This document shows positions 55,887 to 64,000 of a stretch of 64,000 nt of DNA, in pieces. Origin of the DNA: Capsaspora owczarzaki ATCC 30864 (lineage: Eukaryota > Opisthokonta > Filasterea); the NCBI RefSeq assembly GCF_000151315.2, contig NW_011887298.1, positions 1,275,695 to 1,339,694 of the forward strand. Reading direction: 5' to 3'. Within the stretch, counting starts at the first letter, position 1. Each line of letters begins with the position of its first letter. The notes below the pieces were generated by a model. That model was not told the DNA's origin and searched no databases. It saw nothing but the letters and a program-made list of their open reading frames with translations. The translations under genes and the position numbers were made by a program.

Positions 55887-57540
55887 GGGAGGGTGCACTC
55901 GACGAAGGGGCAGACGAATCTTCAGAGCCAGCTCCTGTTGCTGAATTTGCAGCTGCGAGCGTGTTTGACAGGAGGGTCGTCGGAATAGTTGACAGGTCAG
56001 AGACCAACATCATGGAAAAGTACCATGCATGCAGAGACGACGACGACGTTAGGGATTTGGGAATGGGTGCGCGGGACTGAAGTTCAAGCAGACTCTCTGC
56101 AGCATGGTTTTCAGCAGCATAGTAAAAGTTGACATCTTGAAGTGGCTCATGAGAGCCAGAGGGACGAGAGCCCGGGGCACCCATCACGCGCAATGTGCGC
56201 AGACCAAAGTGGATGCGAGCCAGTACGGGGCAAGCAATCCACAGCGTCCCGACCGAGTCGCTCGAGGCATACGTTAAAAAGGGCGTGGAATCGCCGTGCA
56301 CACCACCCGGAAGGAGTTTGGCCGGGTCTGCCACTGGCGGGAGTGCCGAAGTGCAAGAAATAATGTAAAACTGCAAGCCAGCCAGCCATTCCTGTGCGGC
56401 TGGCGACGGAGCCAATTGCGCAATGGCTGTATCTACGAGCAAGCGGGCTGTAAAGATAGGATCGTTGACCACGGTGGAGGAAGGATTGGTTTCGAGCGTT
56501 GGAGTTTGAGTTGGAGCCGGCAAAAACCCATTCCAAGCTGCTGCGGTTGCTGTAACGATAAGAATGCGGGTGTGAATGACAGGCGCATCAGCATAGGACG
56601 ACGACGACGACGACTGTTGCCGAGGTTCATGTCGTGGCGGATCTGTCAACAAGCCAGACGTGTGTGATCCTTGCATGAACTGAACGGCAAGCGGGATGAT
56701 TTGAGCAAGTGTAAACAGAGCTGCTGGTGGTGGGGCACGACCCAATGCCGCAACACCTCCTTGAATGATCTGTGCCAACCGTGGTGCATCAAAAAGAACA
56801 TATAGGGGTTGGGGAGAGTCGAAAGTGAGTTGGGAGGCACCTCGACCAGAGACCGATTCGGCAAAACGGGCCAGCAAGGCCAAGCAAACGAGTCATTACC
56901 GCGGTTGTTGATTGCGCCGACCATTGCCAATTGTTCAGTGGCACCAATCCATCGACATCGTTCGCTGCGACCACACAAACCTGTTGGTACAGAAAGGGCG
57001 GCACGTACAACGATCAGCAGCGATAGCAATGAACATTGCGACCAAGAACACCTCAGTGCCATCTCAAACACTTGTCTTGTCTCCGTTTATATGCTTTTGT
57101 TTGATGCTTGTATTGGAGGTACCTTTGCACGGGTTGGGAAGAGGTCGAACGCAATGCGGCAGTACTCGAGCGCGCCTTCGAGCTGAAACGACCACGGACT
57201 GCGCACAGCCTGCGGCGATCCCTTTGGACCTGGCAAGGTGAATCAATAGTGCCAAGCAACACAAGATGAGTATTCACGCAGGTAGGCAATGAGAGCGAGA
57301 GGGGGGAGAGAGAGAGAGAGAACGCGAACATTCTGCCCCTCTGCCCCTCTGCCCCTCTGCCCCCTCTGCCCCTCGGCCTCCTGGGTCTGGGTTGGATGGA
57401 GAAAAAAACTTGCCTAGCTCAAAGCGAGCAGCGAGAGTGTCGGATCGCGCTGCGTGGCTGTTGTCCAGCACGATCAGCGTCCGATACTGCGCTGGCTGAC
57501 GGTCGTGCTGATGGTAATGCTGTGCCATTTTGGAGCCCAA
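54149..57540 (-). CDS. INTS13: Integrator complex subunit 13 (Asunder)
   Basis: Six exons: 57540-57414, 57229-57123, 56980-56900, 56769-55016, 54950-54875, 54736-54149; 910 residues. The VWA-like start has TLIVLDNS, and exon 2 gives SPWSFQLEGALEYCRIAFDLFP, matching human [22 protein letters not shown]. Later blocks fit too: THLVMNHNGSLFLHCV and CRLFWLELREMAWALE. The C-terminus has SSLVALLQANHRRANPQTFAPDRLFL, equivalent to the segment with which animal INTS13 contacts the Integrator cleavage module, preceded by a basic, disordered stretch (GKRRREEDG). Integrator cleaves nascent snRNAs and promoter-proximal mRNAs. Intron 1 uses a GC donor (AG|GCAAGT) and contains a CCCCTCTG repeat. The first Met at 57540 or that at 57528 may be used. 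Confidence 0.85.
57330..57376. repeat. CCCCTCTG minisatellite in INTS13 intron 1
   Basis: Five to six tandem 8-base units downstream of the GC donor. Confidence 0.75.
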
Positions 57541-57715
57541 AGCGACAATAGAATTTAATAGAATATTATCTACTATTTAGACTGAACTGGGGAACCTGGG
57601 GAGTGGGGAGTGGATTGTGACTGATTCTGCTGTTCTGTTGCTGCTCAATCTCAATCTCAATCTCAATCTCAAATCTCCAATATCAAATTTCACTCTTTTG
57701 TTTGCTTGATTCACA
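57541..57715. promoter_or_regulatory. Candidate bidirectional promoter of INTS13 and RBM26/27
   Basis: Only 175 bases separate the two divergent start codons. It has an A/T-rich core (aatagaatttaatagaatatta) and a CTCAAT repeat of about five units near 57646-57672. Assignment is by position. Confidence 0.45.
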
Positions 57716-59672
57716 ATGCACATTGCAGACACGGCTGCCTTCACTGCATGGCTTCACAAGCAGCTTCAGAACTCGTAAAGCACAACGCTCTCTCTCTCTC
57801 GCTCGCTCTCTCTCTGTCTCTCTCTCTCTGTTCTCGGCCACCCTCGTTCGCTCAAACCCTGCTCGTCCTCCGATCGATGGATGAGTCGCTTTGGGGGAGT
57901 CCTCTGCTTGGAAGGGATGTGGGGATGGGGCTTTGTGATGCAGATCGTTCCACAGACGTTCTCTCGCTTGCTCTGCCTTTCGTCCCCGCTGTCCCGCCAC
58001 CTCACTCTTTCACTCTTCCTCCCATGAACAAGAATCGGACAAGCGACTCACCTGCAGCCACACCAAGGGGCCTTCCTCCCCCCCCCCGCCTCACCAAGCC
58101 ACAAGCACTATTGCTCTGCTTCAAACTGCTTCAAACTGAGCTCCCAGCAGAGATCGCTCCTTTTTTGCTTCATCGTTGGGGCTTCAAGCACGGGGAAAGA
58201 ACCAGCCGTTGCATCATATCATTGAAAAACAAACACAACTTTGTGTTTTTCCGTTCGTGTGCTCCTTTGGACGGGATTTGTTCTTGTTTTGGACGGAAGA
58301 AAGGGGTGGCACACGGATCCGTGAACTTCTCAGCAACTTGGCGCGCGCGCGTTTTTGCTTGATTTGGTTTGCTTTTTTCGGTGTGCTTGCGAGTCTGAGA
58401 CGTTGAGCTTGTTGTTGAATTCTGGGACTATGATTTAACACACAGATTGCACTTTTTTTGATGCATGCTGATCTACTGTTGTGCTCAGAATATCAAACTC
58501 CACCGTCGTGCTCACTTTTGATCCGTGCCGCTTTGCTACCATCTTGCAGATCGTACAGCACGGATCCAGGACTGCTGACGGAATACGTGCTGGGCTTGAT
58601 CCAGGACAACTCACGCTCGAACGATGACCTCAAGCGGTATTGCGTCGAGCAGCTCACCGACTTTTTCGAGGAATCCACGGCTCAGTTTGTCGACCAGCTG
58701 TTTGAAGGACTATCATCCAAGGTGTATATGGCTCCGGCGACGCCAACGCCAACGCCAACGCCCTCAACGCCGTCCGACATCCAAACCCTTAACAACAACA
58801 ACAACCCTCTTCGTGGCGCCACCCCTTCACCTTCCCCGCCTGTTAAGGTGCATGGCCACCAAGATGGGTCAGAGTTGACTCACGACGAGCGCGAGCATGA
58901 TGATCGCCGCAGTCGGCATTCGGACGAACCGTCCTCTTCTCGCGATCGGTACCCTGAGCACAGCAGCAGCAGCAGCAGCAGCAGCAGCCGCGATCACTCT
59001 AGCAAACGTTCGCATGGCGATCATGACCACCACGACAGCTCGTTGGATTCCAAGCGCATCCGGCTTGCTGATGACAGTCATAGACAACAGCCCATCAGCT
59101 CCGTGCTCGACATGGGCGACGAACAGCGACGGCAACGTCGCGCCGAACGGTTTGGAGTGACCAACAGCAGTTCCAGCAACGGCGGCCGTGGTCACTATCG
59201 CGAGCAAAGCGATCGTCACGATCGAGACCACCGTGAGCAGCCTCCGCGGCCCAACCTCTTCATGTATGGTCGCCCTCCGCCTCCATTCCCGTATCCACCC
59301 TTCCCATTCCCACCGCCCGGCATGCCCATGCCTCCTCCTGGAATGCGCGGCATGATGCCACCTCCGCACCCGCACATGCGTCCACCACCACCGATGGCCC
59401 TCTTCCCTGGTCGACCGCCGTTCGGGGATGCGCCCGCCCATCTCTTCGCTAACGACGATTCTTCTTCGGCAGTTGTAACCATTCAAACGACCGACTCGTC
59501 GTCAGACAGCGCACCAGCCCACCGCCCTTCGACACACCAACAAAATGACTCCAACTTTCGCAAGTCCAATGCCATGCCACCGCCGCAAGACGTCTTCCGA
59601 TTGCCGACCGGCGCCGCCAACGCGTCCTCAGGAGCACCCGGCACGATCAGCTCCGGGGCCACTGGTGCAACG

Positions 59673-59715
<43 letters not shown>

Positions 59716-61339
59716 CAACAACAGCAGCTGGACGCGACACTTCCATCTATGTCCGTTCCATTCCTCCCGAGCTCAACACCATTGAAAATCTCAATGAATA
59801 TTTCAAGCGGTTTGGTCGCATTGTGAATCTGCAAGTTGCCCAAGGGCCGCAGCGCAAGGACGCCATCATTGAATTTGGCTCCCACAACGAAGCTCGCAAC
59901 GCGTATAACAATCCCGAGGCTGTCTTTGGCAACCGGTTCATTCGGGTACTCTATGCGAGCCAAGCAAACCGTCAGCAAAACTCATCGCATCCCAGACCTC
60001 CGCATCCCGTGCACTCAAGCTCTCACTCTCACACAGAAAGCCAGCACGAGCCAAGTCACGCAGCGACTGAAGTTGATGCTTCAAGTGAATCTCACCGAGC
60101 GCCCAGACCTGCTTACCATGCAACACGTGGCGGTGCCGCCTTTGCCGGTGGGCCACCGCGACCAATGTCTCGAACCTTCAACACCTCCACCAGCACAGCT
60201 CCCACCCCCGCTGCGCCGGGTGCCCCGCCTGCAGCAGGCTCCGCGTCGGAACTCGAGCTCAAAAAGCTCCAGCTCGAAGCTTTGCAGAAGCAGACCGCCA
60301 TGGTCGAAAAGCAAAAGCAGCTGCTTGAGCAGCTGTCCAAGTTGAAAAATGCGTCGGCTAAAACCGAGCTTCTCAAGAGTCTCGGCAGCGTGTCTGCAAC
60401 CCTCACGTCCGTCACCAAGAGCAGCACCGCGGCCTTGTCGAAGCCTGCTTCTGCTGGAGCGCCGTCTACCACCGCACCGGCAACGAATGAGCTCGAGACC
60501 ACGCCCGAAGCGGCGAAGCCAGAAGTGAGGCCTTTGAAGGCATTCTTGCTGTTGGTTGCCTCATCGTGGTGTGTCGACTATTGCGACTGGAGCAAAGCAA
60601 CCCCACCACCAAAGAGCAAGGAGAAGATGAAACGAACGTTTGAATGTACTCACCCTTATTGTTTGATCGAAAACAGACCCTGCCCAGCTCTCTCCCTCCA
60701 GCTGCTGCGCGAGGCCTCGGAGCGGCTGGTCGTGGCCGAGGCGCTGCGACCGCCGGGCGAGGCCGTGCACCAGGTTCCTTTTCTCTGGACAACCGCCCAA
60801 CCCGCGTCCTGGTCTCGGGATTTGATGCGCAGGATGCGGATGCAGTTGCCCAGCACTTGTCGGTATGTATTGTTTTGCGCTTTCTTCTCGAAGGCGTTGC
60901 AAGATGATGCTTTGTGTCTCACTTGTTTTTTTAATTGAATCCCCAACACTTGCTTGTACCCAGTCATTCGGCCCGGTGACGAGTTTGAATTTCAATGACA
61001 CCAAAACGTCTGCTACCGTCCACCTGGCGAATCGCAAAACAGCAGAGTTGCTGATGGGACACGGCCAGTTTTTGAACAATCTCAAGTTGGCGTTGCAATG
61101 GGTTGCCAATCCTTCCCCGGCTTCCGTCTCGTCCAGCCCAGCGCTTCCAAGCGAAACCGCACTCGAGGGCGGAATGCAGCAGGTGTGCTATGAACCCGTG
61201 TTTTGATGAGCTCTTTTTTTTTTTTTTTTTTTTTGGCAACTTTAGATGGCATTGCGCTCATATGCGTGTTGATGGCTGCGTTGGAATTGTTTTCCTGTTT
61301 CGCACACAGACTGACGAGCCAGCGACAACTTCAGGGTAG
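57716..61339 (+). CDS. RBM26: RBM26/RBM27-type RNA-binding protein
   Basis: Five exons: 57716-57774, 58550-60524, 60677-60862, 60964-61182, 61310-61339; 822 residues. The PWI-like N-terminal domain is split across the first, 775-base intron: AFTAWLHKQL joined to TDPGLLTEYVLGLIQDNSRS and LTDFFEESTAQFVDQLFE, as in RBM26. A Ser/His/Arg/Asp-rich region and a Pro-Met-rich stretch follow. The central RRM (DTSIYVRSIPPELNTIENL ... NRFIRVLYAS) has the RBM26-specific pattern, then a coiled coil (LELKKLQLEALQKQTAMVEKQ). A divergent second RRM (RVLVSGFDAQDADAVAQHL, then SFGPVTSLNFN) closes the protein. The family links nuclear exosome adaptors and polyadenylation. The CCCH zinc finger of animal RBM26/27 is not found; no suitable Cys cluster exists. 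Confidence 0.88.
59676..59716. repeat. AGC/GCA repeat encoding poly-Ala in RBM26/27
   Basis: A (GCA)n tract just before the central RRM, read as about 13 Ala. Confidence 0.8.
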
Positions 61340-61605
61340 CCAGCTACATTGAGCAAACCAGCGGGCAATCCTACGACACAGTTGTGTCATTGATGACTTG
61401 TTGTTTGAAAACGGGCATACTGACCAATCACAAAGAAGAAAAAAAACTTAAAAACTCAAAGGAATGGTTTCACAATAATATGTAAAATTGATAACAAATG
61501 ATCGAAGCACAAAAACACAAATAAATCGACGACAAAAGTGAGGGGAGGAGAGATACAATTGAAAACCGAGCACAGCAACAAACATGAATTGTTTTTGAAA
61601 GTGTT

Positions 61606-64000
61606 TTAGAGGCCGCTGACCATTTGCGACAGTTGTTGGTCGTGCTGCTGTTGTTGCTGATCGGCCGGGTTGTCGAGAAGCCCGGCAAAGTTGCGATTCG
61701 CATTGCCGGAAAGCACGTCCATCGCGGACGAGGTGGATGGAGCAAATGCATTGGGATTCATGGCGCCTGCTTGCGTCAAGAGTCGGAGATCATTGATCAG
61801 CTTGGCTTTGCGAGCTTCGATCAGGGCAACCGTGTTCGGATTGTTGGCGTGGAGCCGCGCTGCTTCATTGAGCTGGGCGAGGTTCAACTGGGTCTGTTGA
61901 ATGCGCTGAGCCGGCGTAAGGTTTGCCTTCGCTTGCTGTTGCTGCTGCAGTTGCTGTTGTTGCTGAACTTGCAATTGCAACGCTTGCACCTGGAAGTTTT
62001 GTTGCGCTTGCACATTGTTGAGACCAAGAAGAGGGTTGTTGGCCAGCGCACTGGCGGCTTGCTGTTGCTGCTGCTGCTTTTGCTGCTGCTGCTGCTGTTG
62101 CATTTTCGCCTTGAGAAGGGTGGCATTTTCAATGACTTGCAGCTCTGGGGCACTGAGTTGCTGACCAGAGCTTTGCTTTGCGACCAGCATGGCAGCGCTG
62201 AGGATGGTGGATCGATCCAGAAGGTTCTTCTTCTCGAGGGTCAGCGACTCGCGTTCGGCCGTTAGAGCGGCGAGGGCGCGAGCCTGATCTTCCGGAGTCA
62301 TGGACGCCTTCTTCTCGGCGAAGGCCTGTTGCTGCAGCTGAAGGTTTCGAAGACGGTTCTGGAACTCGTTCCGCGCCTGTTCCAGCATCTGGCTCGTTTG
62401 CTGGATTTGGTTTCGGGAGAGAGTGCTGACACTCGAAGAAGCAGCAGCAACAGCAGCACCACCACCACCGCCATTCCCAAGAGTACCGAGCGCTGGCGAC
62501 CCGACAAGGTTGGGAGTCGCCCCAAGGTTGCCGGCAAGCATGTTTGGAAGCATCGGGTTGTTCGAAGTGAGCATGGGGGACATGCCAACGTTGCCAAGAG
62601 CATTGGAGGTTGCGTGCTGTGCCATCGCAGGGGCTGGCGAGGGCGTTCCACCCGTGGAAGTGTTGTTGCGAAGGAGCGTGCTGTTGGGGACGACCTGCAT
62701 CGGCGTGGTCACCATAGAGTTGAGTTGCGGCGCAGCCGCGACAGAGGCGCTGGAAGGAGCCGAGCTCGGGTGAGAATCAGCGTGCTGCTGCGTTTCGACG
62801 GGAATGATACCCGAGGCCTCCTGCACACTGCGTTGCTGCATGCGTTGGAAGAGCATGCGGCGTTGTGCAATCTTTTTGGCCTTCATACGCGTCTGCTGCT
62901 GCTGACGCTGCAGGCGCTGCTTGATGCCAGCGCAGAACGGAACGACGCAAACATCGTCCTGGCAATGTTTGGCATGGTAGAAGCACAGCGCAACAAGCTG
63001 CTTGCAAATGTTGCACACGGGTGCCTTGACCTGGCAGACGCGAGTGTGTGCGACCACCTTCTTCATCTTGACACACGAGCCGTTCTTGCACTCCGTGTCG
63101 CTGCACTGGCACGCGTGAACGAGCGACTCGATGCACCGCTGGATGGCAAGGGCGCGGTTGGCAGTGTCACTGCCTCCGTCGCCGCCGCCCGAGGCGCCCA
63201 TGGCACCCACAGCAGCACCAGCGCCGCCGTCCCCGCTGGCGTCGAACGCGACTTGCTCCATCGGGTGTTCGTGCGGTTTGGCAGTCTGGCACTTTGGGCA
63301 CAGATCAAACTCGGGACACACTGTGCAGCGGTAGCGTGTGTCGGCGACACTGAGCGAGACTTGGCACGAGTCGCACGTAATGTGGTAGCCAGCAGAGTCG
63401 TCGGGATTGTGCAGATGGTACAGGAACATGAGGCTGGCATACTTGGCGCGCCGCAGAGTCGAGAACTCGTAGTGGTTTTCGCGTGCCAAGTCCAAAAAGG
63501 CCTCACGGCCTTCCATGAGGGCGCACGCCACCAGTGGGTCGGGATCCTTGATGTCGACCAGCGGGTCTGTCGGAGGACGCAGCGTGGCCACGAAAAAGCC
63601 GTCCTTGGCCTTCTCCATCATCTGGTAGAGCTTTTCGCACACGTCAGAGTTCTGGCGAGTCAGGGCGCGCACCTTGACGGCGCCCTTGGCCTTGCTGCCA
63701 GACTTTTTCAAAGCCGCCTTCTTGCTGCTGCCCTTCTTGCCCTTCTCTTCGCCAGCTTCCTCAGTGTCAGTCCGCTCCTTGGCAGCTTCCGTGAGCGAGT
63801 CTTCAATCACGCCGGGCCAGTAGTCTCCCTCGAAATAGGGCAGTTGGCGGACGGTCAGGATGTCGTCGGTCATGCACTGGGAGTAAATGTCGCAAAAGTC
63901 CAAAATGACCTTGTCGTCGCGCGCGCGTGTGAGCATCTGACGGTACCATTCTTGGAGACGCTTGGGCTTGGGCACCTTCTGGTCTTCGGGATGGCAGTAG
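61606..64000 (-). CDS. CBP/p300 histone acetyltransferase, C-terminal part (5' end outside window)
   Basis: One open frame of 798 codons running off the right edge. It starts within the acetyltransferase domain at YCHPEDQKVPKPKRLQEWY, almost identical to animal CBP/p300, and continues with TDDILTVRQLPYFEGDYWPG, where Trp-Pro belongs to the catalytic region. A Lys-rich autoacetylation-loop-like segment (GKKGSSKKAALKKSGSK) follows. A ZZ zinc finger (CDSCQVSLSVADTRYRC ... CPKC, about 63390-63260) and the TAZ2 domain (about 63165-62840, with HxxxC-xxxx-C sets such as CIESLVHACQCSDTEC and CNICKQLVALCFYHAKHC) are complete. The remaining 350 residues are Gln/Asn/Met-rich and disordered, resembling the interaction tail of p300. 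Bromodomain, KIX and TAZ1 would lie to the right of the window. Confidence 0.96.
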   Translation of the reverse strand, partial: YCHPEDQKVPKPKRLQEWYRQMLTRARDDKVILDFCDIYSQCMTDDILTVRQLPYFEGDYWPGVIEDSLTEAAKERTDTEEAGEEKGKKGSSKKAALKKSGSKAKGAVKVRALTRQNSDVCEKLYQMMEKAKDGFFVATLRPPTDPLVDIKDPDPLVACALMEGREAFLDLARENHYEFSTLRRAKYASLMFLYHLHNPDDSAGYHITCDSCQVSLSVADTRYRCTVCPEFDLCPKCQTAKPHEHPMEQVAFDASGDGGAGAAVGAMGASGGGDGGSDTANRALAIQRCIESLVHACQCSDTECKNGSCVKMKKVVAHTRVCQVKAPVCNICKQLVALCFYHAKHCQDDVCVVPFCAGIKQRLQRQQQQTRMKAKKIAQRRMLFQRMQQRSVQEASGIIPVETQQHADSHPSSAPSSASVAAAPQLNSMVTTPMQVVPNSTLLRNNTSTGGTPSPAPAMAQHATSNALGNVGMSPMLTSNNPMLPNMLAGNLGATPNLVGSPALGTLGNGGGGGAAVAAASSSVSTLSRNQIQQTSQMLEQARNEFQNRLRNLQLQQQAFAEKKASMTPEDQARALAALTAERESLTLEKKNLLDRSTILSAAMLVAKQSSGQQLSAPELQVIENATLLKAKMQQQQQQQKQQQQQQAASALANNPLLGLNNVQAQQNFQVQALQLQVQQQQQLQQQQQAKANLTPAQRIQQTQLNLAQLNEAARLHANNPNTVALIEARKAKLINDLRLLTQAGAMNPNAFAPSTSSAMDVLSGNANRNFAGLLDNPADQQQQQHDQQLSQMVSGL

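Overview
The window is nuclear DNA of a gene-dense, intron-rich unicellular eukaryote, and the gene content points to a holozoan protist. It carries a CBP/p300 acetyltransferase, a Grainyhead/CP2 transcription factor, a HAP40 (huntingtin partner) homologue, Integrator subunit 13, GM130 and an animal-type AIFM1 alongside general eukaryotic housekeeping genes. A filasterean such as Capsaspora is my best guess; this is inference from gene content, short GT-AG introns and short intergenic gaps, not a database match. All CDS calls were spliced by hand from the sequence; the exon coordinates are in each entry, and reading frames were checked across every junction.

Layout. 1-3.7 kb: a Mutator-like (MULE) transposase gene, open to the left window edge. 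5.0-8.4 kb: a 15-exon receptor-like gene whose leucine-rich repeats are encoded one repeat per 84-nt exon, followed by a TKL/IRAK-like kinase and a RING finger. 9.1-19.4 kb: an unrecognised acidic protein (-), acylglycerol kinase (+), type IB DNA topoisomerase (-) and the golgin GM130 (-). 19.6-30 kb: a choline-transporter-like protein (-), a Ser-rich unknown (-), TMEM165/GDT1 (+), the mitoribosomal peptidyl-tRNA hydrolase ICT1/MRPL58 (-) and a secreted beta-propeller-like protein (-). 30.8-40.1 kb: HAP40 (+), ATPase inhibitor IF1 (-), AIFM1 (-) and a Grainyhead/CP2 factor (-). 42.1-51.4 kb: a membrane-anchored SGNH/PC-esterase-like protein (-), eIF4G (-), a 2.4 kb purine-skewed gene-free stretch and ribosomal protein uL22/RPL17 (+). 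52.0-64.0 kb: CCA-adding enzyme (-), INTS13 (-), RBM26/27 (+) and the 3' part of CBP/p300 (-), cut by the right edge.

There is no operon logic. Several neighbours are arranged head-to-head over short gaps (9.1/10.8 kb genes, 25.3/25.6 kb, 57.5/57.7 kb), which suggests shared bidirectional promoters. Six genes (AGK, TOP1, ICT1, IF1, AIFM1, CCA-adding enzyme) have mitochondrial-looking N-termini or known mitochondrial roles. The most unusual locus is the LRR-kinase-RING gene: its repeat exons and their introns are near-copies of each other, so the ligand-binding part seems to be expanding by whole-exon duplication. I saw no CRISPR, rRNA or tRNA gene.
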